Shown: positions 26,541 to 35,061, counted from the first letter of the stretch. The stretch is DNA of 41,493 nt from Desulfuromonadaceae bacterium (GCA_027065245.1 JAMOOS010000192.1:1-41493), one strand, 5' to 3'. Notes: a model not told the origin generated them from the sequence alone. Numbers and translations: made by a program.

Positions 26541-27629
26541 ATGAAAAAAATAGTTATCTCACTGTCATTACTGCTGGCGCTGCTGTGTTGTGTCGGCGTG
26601 GCTGGTGCAAATGTGGAGCTGGCGCTCAAAGGTAAAAAAGCCCAGCTGATCAGTGAGGTTTATCAATATGATGGCGTGGTCTATCTGGCGATTGACGATG
26701 TGTTGCCAGCTCTGGGCTTGCGTGGTTACTGGGATAGCGTTGCCCATTGCTATAAAATCCGAACGCCCATGGGGCGGGCCACCTTTTTCCCGGGAGGCCG
26801 TTATTTACGCATTGGTGACCGGTTTTTGCCCATACGTCATCCGTGCCGTTTTATTGATGGAAAGCTGCGGGTGTCGCAGGATTTTGTCGAAGAAACGCTG
26901 TCACGCCTGGTTGTCGGCAGCATCTATTTTCGTAATCTTGATCCGGCGCGAGCCATAGCGGTAGCAAACGATAACAGCGATGATATATATGGCGCATACT
27001 CATTTCTGGTGCGCAGTGATCGTGAGCGCCGCAGTACCCGTTTGCGCGCGGTAGCCATAGATCCGGCTCATGGTGGTGATGACAGCGGAACGGTGGGGAT
27101 TGACAATCTCAAGGAAAAAACTGTGGTGCTGGCGGTGGCGCGTAAGCTGGAAAAGCGGCTGAAAATGCGGCTGGGCATTCCGGTTTATTTAAGTCGTAAC
27201 GACGATTATTCTCTCGATCTGCGTCAGCATCTGGCTTGCGCTGATCATGACGATGTTGATGCTCTGGTGCAGTTGCACGCCCAGGCTTCGCTGAGCGGTG
27301 ATGTTCACGGTGTGCATCTGTACGTAAGGTCGAGTTCCGGCACTCTTTCTGGCCGGGGTCGAACCGATCCCAGCCTTATTCTGGCTCTCAGTGTGAGTGA
27401 GGCGTTGCGCGACGCCGGTTTTGACGTGGTGGAAGTCGCCCCCGCGCATCTTGTTACCACCGGCAAAGGAAATCTCCCCACTGTCGTTATAGAGATGGGC
27501 TATCTCACCAACAGTGACGATGCGGCGGTTTTGGGGAGCGATAATGGTCAGCAACGTATGGCAAACGCCATCTTCAGTGGTCTTGAGGCGTTTGCCAAGG
27601 CCAGCAGAAAAACAGGAGAAACTAATTGA
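26541..27629 (+). CDS. secreted N-acetylmuramoyl-L-alanine amidase (Amidase_3)
   Basis: Cleaves the lactyl-peptide bond of peptidoglycan. An N-terminal signal peptide (basic MKK, hydrophobic core 5-20, likely cut after AGA at 23) sends it to the periplasm; the CC pair is not a proper lipobox. Residues ~35-130 resemble a copper-amine-oxidase-N-like / AMIN-type accessory fold ([19 protein letters not shown]). The zinc-amidase domain (~168-355) keeps His177 (IDPAHGGD), Glu192, His246 (QLHAQA) and Glu318 ([10 protein letters not shown]), so it should be active. At 362 residues it is AmiC-like. Its stop overlaps rph (TTGA). Confidence 0.92.
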   Translation: MKKIVISLSLLLALLCCVGVAGANVELALKGKKAQLISEVYQYDGVVYLAIDDVLPALGLRGYWDSVAHCYKIRTPMGRATFFPGGRYLRIGDRFLPIRHPCRFIDGKLRVSQDFVEETLSRLVVGSIYFRNLDPARAIAVANDNSDDIYGAYSFLVRSDRERRSTRLRAVAIDPAHGGDDSGTVGIDNLKEKTVVLAVARKLEKRLKMRLGIPVYLSRNDDYSLDLRQHLACADHDDVDALVQLHAQASLSGDVHGVHLYVRSSSGTLSGRGRTDPSLILALSVSEALRDAGFDVVEVAPAHLVTTGKGNLPTVVIEMGYLTNSDDAAVLGSDNGQQRMANAIFSGLEAFAKASRKTGETN

Positions 27630-28354
27630 CTGTAACAACACGTAGTTATAACCGTAGCGCCGACCAGTTACGCCCGTTGTCCATGGAGCGAGGTTTTACC
27701 CGTTACGCCGAAGGTTCGGTATTGATCAGTTGCGGCGATACCAAAGTGCTGTGTAATGCCAGCGTCGAAGATGGAGTACCGCCATTTATGCGCGGCCAGG
27801 GGCGTGGCTGGGTAACAGCTGAATATTCCATGCTGCCGCGTGCCACCGTTAGCCGCAACAGTCGCGAATCCACCAGGGGTAAGGTAGCTGGGCGCACCCA
27901 CGAAATTCAACGTCTTATCGGGCGTTCCCTGCGCGCGGTGGTCGATTTTGAGCTGCTCGGCGAGCGTACCATCCGCATTGATTGCGATGTGCTCCAGGCT
28001 GACGGCGGAACGCGTACTGCCTCTATTACCGGCGCCTATATAGCCCTGGCCGATGCGGTAAATACGTTGCTGGCATCTGGCAGCATAGCCGACAATCCTC
28101 TTGCCGATAGTGTATGTGCCATCAGTGTCGGTATGGTTAACGGCCAGCCGTTACTTGATTTGGACTACAGTGAAGATAGCAGTGCTGATGTGGATATGAA
28201 TATCGTTATGACCGGTTCCGGCAAGTTCGTCGAAATACAGGGAACGGCTGAGGCGGTTCCTTTCAGCTGCGATCAGTTTGACCAGATGCGCAAACTGGCC
28301 ATGAACGGCTGCCGTGAAATTACCAGTTTGCAGCGGCAGATAATGGCGGGGTAG
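27626..28354 (+). CDS. rph: ribonuclease PH
   Basis: RNase PH trims tRNA 3' ends phosphorolytically. The family blocks are [19 protein letters not shown], the arginine-rich [25 protein letters not shown] and the phosphate-binding [19 protein letters not shown]. Length 242 is standard. The start is TTG, supported by AGGAGA at 27613-27618 and by a four-base overlap with the amidase stop. rph-rdgB is a common pair. Confidence 0.95.
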   Translation: MTVTTRSYNRSADQLRPLSMERGFTRYAEGSVLISCGDTKVLCNASVEDGVPPFMRGQGRGWVTAEYSMLPRATVSRNSRESTRGKVAGRTHEIQRLIGRSLRAVVDFELLGERTIRIDCDVLQADGGTRTASITGAYIALADAVNTLLASGSIADNPLADSVCAISVGMVNGQPLLDLDYSEDSSADVDMNIVMTGSGKFVEIQGTAEAVPFSCDQFDQMRKLAMNGCREITSLQRQIMAG

Positions 28355-28358
28355 AGAG

Positions 28359-28958
28359 ATGGTAAAACTGATACTTGCCACCCGGAATGAAGGGAAATTA
28401 CGGGAGATGCGCCAGATGCTGGCCGATTGTCCAATTGAGGTCGTTGGACTGGATGCCTATCCCGATGTTGTCCCCGCCGAAGAAGATGGCACAACTTTTG
28501 CTGAAAATGCCAGAAAAAAAGCCCTTGCCGTAGCATCTCAAACCGGCGAGTTGGCTTTGGCGGATGATTCCGGCCTATGCGTTGCCGCACTGAATGATCG
28601 GCCAGGCGTTTATTCAGCTCGTTATGCCGGTGAAAATGCCAGCGATGCCGCTAATAACGCTCTGCTGCTGCGTGAAATGGCTGCCGTGGCGGATGGACAG
28701 CGCCAAGCTGCCTATTTTTGCGTCATGGCGTTGTGCACACCGCAGGGAGAGTGCCAGCTGTTTGAAGGTCGCTTAGACGGCGAGATTCTGCGCCATGAAG
28801 TTGGCAGTGGCGGTTTTGGCTACGATCCGTTGTTTCGCGTCTGTGGTGATGAACGCAGCGTGGCCCAGATCAGTTTGGAGGAAAAAAACCGTTTCAGCCA
28901 CCGAGCCAGGGCGTTGCGGCAAGTTATTGAGGTTCTCAAAGGTAAATTTGTGGCGTAA
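28359..28958 (+). CDS. rdgB: XTP/dITP diphosphatase (Ham1/RdgB)
   Basis: Removes non-canonical purine triphosphates (XTP, dITP) from the nucleotide pool. Signatures are LILATRNEGKLREM, EDGTTFAENARKKA, ALADDSGLCVAAL and RPGVYSARYAG, then GSGGFGYDPLF and FSHRARAL. The 199 residues are full length. It starts four bases after rph. No terminator is obvious in the 118 bp that follow. Confidence 0.95.
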   Translation: MVKLILATRNEGKLREMRQMLADCPIEVVGLDAYPDVVPAEEDGTTFAENARKKALAVASQTGELALADDSGLCVAALNDRPGVYSARYAGENASDAANNALLLREMAAVADGQRQAAYFCVMALCTPQGECQLFEGRLDGEILRHEVGSGGFGYDPLFRVCGDERSVAQISLEEKNRFSHRARALRQVIEVLKGKFVA

Positions 28959-29076
28959 GTCGTTGTTATGTGCTAAAAGAAAGACTTCATGAACGGTATG
29001 GGTGTTTATTAGCCGTGCCATTAATGTGGAGTGCGCGTTCAAGGCAGTTTTATAAATTGTGTTTCAGGGGTAATTA

Positions 29077-29976
29077 ATGATTCTGAATTCAGATTGCTAC
29101 AAGCAGATGTTGGATAACCTGTCGGAGGCGGTGTACTGCACCGATACCGAGCGGCGGATTATGTATTGGAATAAAGCCGCCGAACAACTAACCGGCTACA
29201 GTGCCGAAGATGTGATTGGCAAAATGTGTGAGGATGGTCCCCTCAAACACGTGGATATGGAAAACGAGCCACTGTGCGAGGAATATTGCCCCCTGGCACA
29301 ATGTATAAAAACCGGTCAGTCCCAGGAAAAGATGGTCTTTTTCGCCCACAAAGACGGCCGTCGCGTTCCGGTGATAGTTAAAACCAGCGCCGTCTACGAC
29401 GAGAATGACACCATCGTCGGCTCGGTGGAGATGTTTTCCGACGCTTCGGAGTTGTTGGAAATAAAAGAAATGAATACCGAGCTGCGCCGCCAGACTCATC
29501 TCGACCGTCTCACCGGCGTACCTAACCGCCAGGCATTTCTCGACGCTCTCGACCGCGAATGGTACCGCTTCAAACGCTATCAGACGCCGTTTTCCATCGT
29601 TGCCCTCGATATCGATTACTTCAAACAGTTCAACGAGGCCTATGGCCGTTCCAAGGGCGACAAGGTGCTGCAGTGGCTGGTTACCCGCCTTAAATCATCC
29701 CTGCGTCGCGCCGATATCCTGGGCCGCATCGACGGTGATAAATTTATGGTGTTGCTGTCGTTCTCCAACCGCAAATCGACCATGAAAGTTGCCAACATGA
29801 TTCTCGATATCGTGCGCAACGAGCAGTGTCTCGATCTGCCCATCGCCATGACCGTCAGTATTGGAGCGGTGACTATTGAGGAGAACGAATCCCTCGACAG
29901 TGTATTATCGCGGGTGGAAAAGGCGCTGGCCCGCTCCAAGGAGATGGGGCGCAACCAGGTTACCTTCTGGGGCTGA
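29077..29976 (+). CDS. PAS-GGDEF protein with degenerate GGDEF and intact I-site
   Basis: Residues ~8-125 form a PAS domain with four cysteines, C51, C67, C71 and C76 (MC...LCEEYCPLAQC), a pattern that may bind metal or sense redox. Residues ~140-299 form a GGDEF domain starting LDRLTGVPNRQAF. The active-site loop is DGDKF (219-223) instead of GGDEF, which makes cyclase activity doubtful. The metal residues Asp178 and Asp180, Asn186, and Asp195 (GTP-type, not the Ser of cGAMP-making enzymes) remain. The inhibitory c-di-GMP site RxxD (Arg210, Asp213) is five residues before the loop, as in binding-competent proteins. It is therefore possibly a c-di-GMP receptor. No membrane segment. AGGGG precedes the ATG. 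Confidence 0.87.
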   Translation: MILNSDCYKQMLDNLSEAVYCTDTERRIMYWNKAAEQLTGYSAEDVIGKMCEDGPLKHVDMENEPLCEEYCPLAQCIKTGQSQEKMVFFAHKDGRRVPVIVKTSAVYDENDTIVGSVEMFSDASELLEIKEMNTELRRQTHLDRLTGVPNRQAFLDALDREWYRFKRYQTPFSIVALDIDYFKQFNEAYGRSKGDKVLQWLVTRLKSSLRRADILGRIDGDKFMVLLSFSNRKSTMKVANMILDIVRNEQCLDLPIAMTVSIGAVTIEENESLDSVLSRVEKALARSKEMGRNQVTFWG

Positions 29977-29989
29977 GCGGCGGATTTGC

Positions 29990-30018
29990 TTGACATTTTT
30001 TCGTGCCAGTGTTAGAAG
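29990..30018 (+). promoter_or_regulatory. sigma-70 promoter for ndk
   Basis: Perfect TTGACA (29990-29995), 17 bases, TAGAAG (30013-30018). The leader to the ndk ATG would be ~70 bases and contains GCCCG/CGGGC pairing around 30046-30070. Confidence 0.6.
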
Positions 30019-30095
30019 CCGTCGATTGCTTTTAACGCCAACGCCAGCCCGTGCGCCATGTGGGTGCGGGCGCTATTGTGGAGGAACAACACACC

Positions 30096-30509
30096 ATGGA
30101 GAGAACATTCGCCATCATCAAGCCCGATGCCTTTGCCGCCGGCAACGCCGGTGAGATCATCGCCCGTATTTACGCCGAAGGTTTCAAAATTGTCGGCCTT
30201 AAAAAACTGTATCTGAGCAAGGTGGAAGCCGAAGGTTTTTACTATGTGCACAAAGAACGGCCCTTTTTCGGCGAATTGACCGACTTCATGAGCAGTGGCC
30301 CGTGTGTGGTAATGGTGCTCGAAGCGGAAGATGCCATCCGCAAGTGGCGTGACCTCATGGGCGCCACCAACCCCGCCGAGGCGGCGGAAGGTACCCTGCG
30401 CCGTCAATTTGGCAGCAACATTGGTGAGAACGCCACCCACGGTTCCGACGCCCCGGAAACCGCCGCGTTTGAGATCTCCTACTTCTTCTCCGGTTTGGAG
30501 CTGCTGTAG
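30096..30509 (+). CDS. ndk: nucleoside diphosphate kinase
   Basis: Transfers the terminal phosphate of ATP to nucleoside diphosphates via a phosphohistidine. [13 protein letters not shown] is the family N-terminus; the active-site His115 lies in NATHGSD. 137 residues. The frame is open 15 codons further upstream, but ATG 30096 is the family start, with GGAGG at 30078-30082. It forms a single-gene unit between its promoter and a strong terminator. Confidence 0.96.
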   Translation: MERTFAIIKPDAFAAGNAGEIIARIYAEGFKIVGLKKLYLSKVEAEGFYYVHKERPFFGELTDFMSSGPCVVMVLEAEDAIRKWRDLMGATNPAEAAEGTLRRQFGSNIGENATHGSDAPETAAFEISYFFSGLELL

Positions 30510-30544
30510 GCTGATTAAGGTTAATGCCTGCTTGAGAAAACGAG

Positions 30545-30576
30545 GCCCTTCGGATACAATCCGAAGGGCTTTTTTT
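30545..30576 (+). terminator. rho-independent terminator after ndk
   Basis: Eleven perfect pairs GCCCTTCGGAT / ATCCGAAGGGC with loop ACA, then seven T (30570-30576). Confidence 0.95.
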
Positions 30577-30592
30577 AATGGTGGATAACAAC

Positions 30593-31669
30593 ATGAACAG
30601 GTGGCGGGAGCAGATGAACGCGCAGCAGGAAAAACAGGATCTTAAAGAGTTCACCCCGGATGAGCTGCTGGCGTTTCTCGCTGGTATGGGCAAGGAGCGT
30701 TTTCGCTGCGAGCAGCTGCTGCGCTGGATCTACAAGCGTGACGTCACCGATCTCGATGCCATGAGCGATCTATCCAAGGTGTTGCGTGCCGAGCTGCGCC
30801 AGCGGGTATACATCTCCGACTGGCACGCCGCCGCAGTAGAGACCAGCCGCGACGGCACGCGCAAATATCTCTACCGCCTCGCCGACGGCGCCAGTGTCGA
30901 AAGTGTGCGCATCCCCATGGATAACGAGCGCTGGACGCTGTGCATCTCCACCCAGGTGGGCTGCGCCATGGGGTGCGCCTTCTGCATGACCGGCAGCTTC
31001 GGGTTGACACGCAATCTCAGCGCCGCCGAAATTGTCAACCAGGTGTGCGCGGCGCGAAAGGACGGCCCGGTACACAACATTGTACTCATGGGCATGGGCG
31101 AGCCGCTGCACAATCTCGATAACGTGGTTCGCGCCCTGCAGATACTCTACGCCCCCGCCGGTCTCGACTACGGTACCCGCAAGGTCACCCTGTCCACCTG
31201 CGGGCTGGTGCCGCAGATGGCGGAACTGGGGCGGCGCATAACTGTCAACTTGGCCGTGTCCCTCAACGCCACCACCGACGCGGTGCGCGACCAGCTGATG
31301 CCGGTGAACCGCCGCTATCCCCTTAACGAACTGATGGCCGCCTGTCGCAGCTATCCGTTGCCATCGCACCGGCGTATTACCTTTGAATACATTATGCTCA
31401 AAGGAATTAACGCCTCTTTGGCCGATGCCAGACGGCTGGTAAAATTACTGCACGGCATTCGCGCCAAGGTAAATCTCATCCCCTTCAACGAACACGAGGC
31501 CAGCAGCTACCGCTGCCCGGACGAAGATGATATGATCGCCTTCCAGACTTATCTGCTCGATCACGGCGTGGTCGCCATCCGCCGCGCCAGCAAAGGGCAG
31601 GATATCGCCGCCGCTTGCGGCCAGTTGAAAGGAAAACTGGCGACCGCTTCTGCGGAGCAGCCGCCATGA
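30593..31669 (+). CDS. rlmN: 23S rRNA (adenine2503-C2)-methyltransferase RlmN
   Basis: A radical-SAM enzyme that methylates A2503 of 23S rRNA and A37 of some tRNAs. The iron-sulfur cluster ligands are in the CxxxCxxC motif (CAMGCAFC, residues 124-131 from this start). [12 protein letters not shown] and [10 protein letters not shown] follow, and AAACGQL near the C-terminus carries the cysteine that is methylated during catalysis. Start is uncertain: ATG 30593 has GGTGG eight bases upstream; ATG 30578 (directly behind the ndk terminator T-run) and ATG 30614 are alternatives. The stop codon lies at the edge of the repeat array, in the shared GCCATGATTCG sequence. Confidence 0.93.
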   Translation: MNRWREQMNAQQEKQDLKEFTPDELLAFLAGMGKERFRCEQLLRWIYKRDVTDLDAMSDLSKVLRAELRQRVYISDWHAAAVETSRDGTRKYLYRLADGASVESVRIPMDNERWTLCISTQVGCAMGCAFCMTGSFGLTRNLSAAEIVNQVCAARKDGPVHNIVLMGMGEPLHNLDNVVRALQILYAPAGLDYGTRKVTLSTCGLVPQMAELGRRITVNLAVSLNATTDAVRDQLMPVNRRYPLNELMAACRSYPLPSHRRITFEYIMLKGINASLADARRLVKLLHGIRAKVNLIPFNEHEASSYRCPDEDDMIAFQTYLLDHGVVAIRRASKGQDIAAACGQLKGKLATASAEQPP

Positions 31670-31672
31670 TTC

Positions 31673-32124
31673 GTTGGGTTTCGCTACGCTCTACCCAACC
31701 TACGGTGCTGCGCATAACCACGATATTAAGGTAGGTTGGGTAGAATGCAATGAAACCCAACAGGTTTGTAATCGGCAGCGCCATCACCCGTTGGGTTTCG
31801 CTACGCTCTACCCAACCTACAGTGCTGCGCATAACCACGGCATTAAGGTAGGTTGGGTAGAATGAAATGAAACCCAACAGGTTCGTAATCGGCAGCGCCA
31901 TCACCCGTTGGGTTTCGCTACGCTCTACCCAACCTACGGTGCTGCGCATAACCACGATATTAAGGTAGGTTGGGTAGAATGAAATGAAACCCAACAGGTT
32001 CGTAACCAGCAGCGCCATGATTCGTTGGGTTTCGCTACGCTCTACCCAACCTACGGTGCTACGCATTGTTACGGCATTAGGGTAGGTTGGGTAGAATGAA
32101 ATGAAACCCAACAGGTTCGTAACC
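31673..32124. repeat. left BIME array, four 117-bp units
   Basis: Units begin with GTTGGGTTTCGCTACGC at 31673, 31790, 31907 and 32024, exactly 117 bases apart. Each has a left arm GTTGGGT-13 nt-ACCCAAC-CTAC and, after ~25 variable bases, a right arm GTAG-GTTGGGT-13 nt-ACCCAAC, the reverse complement of the left with a few changes in the loop. Units differ at scattered positions in the spacer (for example ATATTAAG versus GCATTAGG). The fourth unit diverges after ~32124. This accounts for the 480 bp between rlmN and the RAYT gene. Confidence 0.93.
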
Positions 32125-32149
32125 GACGGTTGCTAATTGGGGGGGAGGA

Positions 32150-32686
32150 ATGCGATATCGGCGTTCGCGGTTGGCTGGTGGGTGTTTCTTTTTTACTTTG
32201 GTAACCTACCACCGGCGGCCGATTTTTGCTGATCATGCGCATGTTGATTTGTTGCGTTTGGCGATACGGAATGTGATGTTGCGTCATCCGTTTATAATTG
32301 ATGCCATTGTTGTATTGCCCGATCATTTGCATTGTGTCTGGACGTTGCCGGATGGCGATGCCGATTTTTCCACCCGGTGGCGGTTGATCAAAGGTAATTT
32401 TTCGCGTGGCTGTCAGGTGGGTAAAAACGATAGCATTAACGCCAGCCGTGTTGCCAAAAAGGAACGGACAATTTGGCAACGCAGGTTTTGGGAACATGAG
32501 ATTCGTGATGAGCGGGATTTTCGACACCATGTTGATTACATCCATTTTAATCCGGTAAAGCATGGTTTGGTATCTGCGGTGCAAGATTGGCAATATTCGA
32601 GTTTTAATTATTATTGTCAGCGTGGTATTTATCCGCAAAACTGGTGTGCCACTGGGATGGAACAACCGCCGGGTTGGGTAGAATGA
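32150..32686 (+). CDS. REP-associated tyrosine transposase (RAYT, IS200/IS605-like Y1)
   Basis: RAYTs are single-copy, domesticated relatives of IS200 transposases that cut and join single-stranded REP hairpins. The 178-residue protein starts MRYRRSRLAGGCFFFTLVTY, the usual RAYT opening (YRR...GGxYFFT). The metal-binding HUH-type pair is H59-x-H61 in LPDHLHCVWTLP; the catalytic tyrosine is Y130 in HHVDYIHFNPVKHGLV; WQRRFWEHEIRDERDF is also conserved. All catalytic residues are intact. The last codons (Gly-Trp-Val-Glu) and the TGA stop are read from the right arm of a repeat. GGAGG is only one base before ATG. Base composition is more AT-rich than neighbours. Confidence 0.92.
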   Translation: MRYRRSRLAGGCFFFTLVTYHRRPIFADHAHVDLLRLAIRNVMLRHPFIIDAIVVLPDHLHCVWTLPDGDADFSTRWRLIKGNFSRGCQVGKNDSINASRVAKKERTIWQRRFWEHEIRDERDFRHHVDYIHFNPVKHGLVSAVQDWQYSSFNYYCQRGIYPQNWCATGMEQPPGWVE

Positions 32687-33020
32687 AATGAAACCCAACA
32701 GGTTTGTAATCGGCAGCGCCATGATTCGTTGGGTTTCGCTACGCTCTACCCAACCTACGGTGCTACGCATAGCCACGATATTAGGGTAGGTTGGGTAGAA
32801 TGAAATGAAACCCAACAGGTTTGTAATCGGCAGCGCCATGATTCGTTGGGTTTCGCTGCGCTCTACCCAACCTACGGTGCTACGCATTGCCACGGCATTA
32901 GGGTAGGTTGGGTAGAATGAAATGAAACCCAACAGGTTCGTAAGCGGCAGCGCCATGATTTGTTGGGTTTCGCTACGCTCTACCCAACCTACGGTGCTAC
33001 GCGTTGCCACGGCATTAAGG
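32671..33020. repeat. right BIME array: half unit, two full units, one truncated unit
   Basis: A right arm (32671-32700) overlaps the end of the RAYT gene. Full units start at 32728 and 32845, and a third at 32962, again spaced 117. The third unit loses its right arm after ~33020, where GGTAGG is replaced by GGTCCG. Next comes a perfect TCGAGAC-TC-GTCTCGA hairpin (33033-33048) and then the mtnP leader. Confidence 0.92.
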
Positions 33021-33124
33021 TCCGCGCTGTTGTCGAGACTCGTCTCGATGATTTTCGCTCCTTTGGCGCTGCGGTGCTATGTGGCGGGAACCAGTGCGAA
33101 CACAACAGAGAGGATCATTAAATT

Positions 33125-33985
33125 ATGGCTCAAACAGTTATCGGAGTAATCGGCGGCAGTGGTCTGTATGCCATGGAGGAGTTGCGCGATGTGGAGCAGG
33201 TGCGTTTGCAGACGCCGTTTGGCGAGCCGTCGGATGCTTATGTTGTCGGTTATCTGGGTGATGTGAAGATGGTTTTTCTGCCGCGCCACGGGCGCGGTCA
33301 CAGATTGTTGCCGTCGGAGGTGCCCTATCGTGCTAACATCTACGGCATGAAGATGCTCGGCGTGGAGCGGATTATCTCTGTTTCCGCCGTGGGCAGCATG
33401 AAGGAGGAGATCGCTCCCGGCGATATCGTCATCCCACACCAGTTTTTCGATCGTACCAGCGGCAAACGCGCCGGTACCTTTTTTGGCAACGGCATTTGCG
33501 CTCATGTGCAGTTTGCCGATCCGGTGTGCCTAGATATGGCGCGGATTATCGCTGACGCTGCTCGCAGTGCCGGTGCCAATGTGCACGAAGGCGGCACCTA
33601 TATCTGCATCGAGGGGCCGATGTTTTCCACTCGCGCTGAATCGCGGATATTCCGCAGCTGGGGGGTGGATGTGATCGGCATGACCAACCTGCCCGAGGCG
33701 CGTCTGGCGCGCGAGGCGCAGTTGTGCTACACCACTGTGGCTCTGGCCACCGATTACGACTGCTGGTACGAGGAGCACGGTGATGTGTCGGTGGAGGCGG
33801 TGCTGGAAGTGGTGCGCAAAAATGTCGCTATGGCGCAGAAGATTATCGCCACTGCGGCGGCGCAGCTGGTGGGTGAGCGCCGCTGTGATTGTCCAAAGGC
33901 GCTGCGCTACGCGGTAATGACGGATGACAGCTGTATCCCCGCCGCTAGCAGAGAAAGTCTGGCGCTGCTGATCGGGGATGCCTGA
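33125..33985 (+). CDS. mtnP: S-methyl-5'-thioadenosine phosphorylase
   Basis: Splits methylthioadenosine (or a related purine nucleoside) into adenine and the ribose-1-phosphate derivative. It is a NP-I phosphorylase: IGVIGGSGLY at the N-terminus, PRHGRGHRLLPSEVPYRAN with the phosphate-binding His, SAVGSM, and the substrate block ICIEGPMFSTRAES with GMTNLPEARLAREA. Residues ATDYDCW contain the Asp pair typical of MTA phosphorylase rather than purine nucleoside phosphorylase (which has Asn there). 286 residues. AGAGAGG precedes the ATG. No other methionine-salvage gene is in the window. Confidence 0.93.
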   Translation: MAQTVIGVIGGSGLYAMEELRDVEQVRLQTPFGEPSDAYVVGYLGDVKMVFLPRHGRGHRLLPSEVPYRANIYGMKMLGVERIISVSAVGSMKEEIAPGDIVIPHQFFDRTSGKRAGTFFGNGICAHVQFADPVCLDMARIIADAARSAGANVHEGGTYICIEGPMFSTRAESRIFRSWGVDVIGMTNLPEARLAREAQLCYTTVALATDYDCWYEEHGDVSVEAVLEVVRKNVAMAQKIIATAAAQLVGERRCDCPKALRYAVMTDDSCIPAASRESLALLIGDA

Positions 33986-34002
33986 TGGCGACGCAAAAAG
34001 TC

Positions 34003-34030
34003 CGCCCACCTGTGTTGCAGGCGGGTGTTT
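34003..34030 (+). terminator. weak candidate terminator after mtnP
   Basis: CGCCCACCTG (34003-34012) pairs with CAGGCGGGTG (34018-34027) with one mismatch and a TGTTG loop, followed by only TTT. The rest of the 161-bp gap holds a TTGACA at ~34038 without a matching -10. Confidence 0.35.
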
Positions 34031-34146
34031 AAGACTTTGACATACACCATGTATGCCATCACCCTTGAACAGCCACTTTTGCCTTGTTTGCTTAGCCATC
34101 GTGTTGGTTTTGGAGACCATCATGCTTTACGGGAGAAATTGAGTTT

Positions 34147-35061
34147 ATGAGTATTCTGGTAGTTGGTTCAGTGGCGTTTGACAGTGTGTCGACCCCCTTT
34201 GGTACCGCTGAGGAGGTTCTCGGCGGCAGCGGCACCTATTTTTCCACTTCGGCCAGTTTTTTTACCGCAGTCAACCTGGTGGCGGTGGTGGGGGAGGATT
34301 TTCCCGCCGGGCACCTGGAGTTTCTGCGCCAGCGCAATATCAATCTTGATGGCGTTAGCACCATGGCTGGACGCACTTTTCGCTGGCGCGGCGAGTACGG
34401 CTACGATCTTAACGAGGCCAAAACCCTCGATACCCAGTTGAATGTCTTTGCCCAGTTCAAGCCGCAGTTGCCAGAGCATTATCGCGACGCCGAATATGTG
34501 TTTCTCGGCAATATCGATCCTGAATTGCAACTGGAGGTGCTCAAGCAGGTGGTGCGCCCAAAACTGGTGGCCTGTGATACCATGAATTTCTGGATCGACG
34601 GCAAGCGTGACGCATTGCTGAAAACCCTGAAGCATGTGGATATCCTTCTTATCAACGATGCCGAGGTGCGGCAACTGGCGCAGGAGGCGAATATTGTCAA
34701 GGCGGCCAAGGCGGTGCTGGCCATGGGGCCGAAGACGCTGGTGGTCAAACGCGGTGAGTATGGTGCCTTGCTGTTCAGCGCCCACGGTGTGTTTGCCGCG
34801 CCGGCGTATCCGCTCGATGAGGTCTATGATCCCACCGGCGCTGGTGATACCTTTGCCGGTGGTTTTATCGGTTATCTCGCCAGTGTGCGCGATGACAGTG
34901 ACGCCGCCATGCGCCGGGCCATCATCTTCGGCAGTGTCATGGCGTCGTTCAATGTGGAAGCGTTCAGTCTGGAGCGGTTGCGCACTCTGGAGTTTGATGA
35001 AATCAGTGCGCGTTATCGTAAATTTCAGCTGTTAACTCAGTTTGACGGTCTCGAAGGGTAA
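34147..35061 (+). CDS. PfkB-family carbohydrate/nucleoside kinase
   Basis: A ribokinase-fold kinase of 304 residues. Substrate region: VGSVAFDSVSTPFG and GGSGTYFSTSAS; NDAE at 170-173; the anion hole and catalytic base DPTGAGDTF (228-234, Asp234). The substrate cannot be read from sequence. It lies directly after mtnP, and the pairing occurs in relatives as I recall it, so adenosine, 5-methylthioribose or another ribose-type substrate is plausible. GGGAG precedes the ATG. The TPR lipoprotein follows after 21 bp. Confidence 0.88.
   Translation: MSILVVGSVAFDSVSTPFGTAEEVLGGSGTYFSTSASFFTAVNLVAVVGEDFPAGHLEFLRQRNINLDGVSTMAGRTFRWRGEYGYDLNEAKTLDTQLNVFAQFKPQLPEHYRDAEYVFLGNIDPELQLEVLKQVVRPKLVACDTMNFWIDGKRDALLKTLKHVDILLINDAEVRQLAQEANIVKAAKAVLAMGPKTLVVKRGEYGALLFSAHGVFAAPAYPLDEVYDPTGAGDTFAGGFIGYLASVRDDSDAAMRRAIIFGSVMASFNVEAFSLERLRTLEFDEISARYRKFQLLTQFDGLEG

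Larger units (their letters stand above)
31673..33020. mobile_element. RAYT-BIME locus (transposase gene inside an array of 117-bp inverted-pair repeats)
   Basis: Four repeat units precede and about three and a half follow a REP-associated tyrosine transposase gene. Every unit holds two inverted REP-like hairpins with GTAG at the foot, the sequence class recognised by RAYT proteins. The locus fills the gap between rlmN and mtnP. It carries no other gene. The last unit is truncated at ~33020. Confidence 0.85.

Noticed and set aside
26541-26620. Lipoprotein signal on the amidase
   Set aside because: The residue before the first Cys is Leu, not Gly/Ala/Ser, so it is not a lipobox; AGA at 21-23 suits signal peptidase I.
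29077-29976. Cyclic GMP-AMP-making (Hypr) GGDEF protein
   Set aside because: The selectivity position (Asp195) is Asp, not Ser, and the catalytic loop is degenerate.
31485-33010. Two long - strand frames (208 and 313 codons) as protein-coding genes
   Set aside because: They consist mostly of the translated BIME unit and the antisense of rlmN or RAYT, so they are best explained by the repeat period of 117.
31673-33020. CRISPR array
   Set aside because: Regular spacing, but the whole unit including the would-be spacer is repeated, each unit is a long inverted pair, and no cas gene is present.
33033-33048. TCGAGAC/GTCTCGA hairpin as terminator before mtnP
   Set aside because: Seven perfect pairs but a two-base loop and no T-run in either direction beyond GATTTTC.
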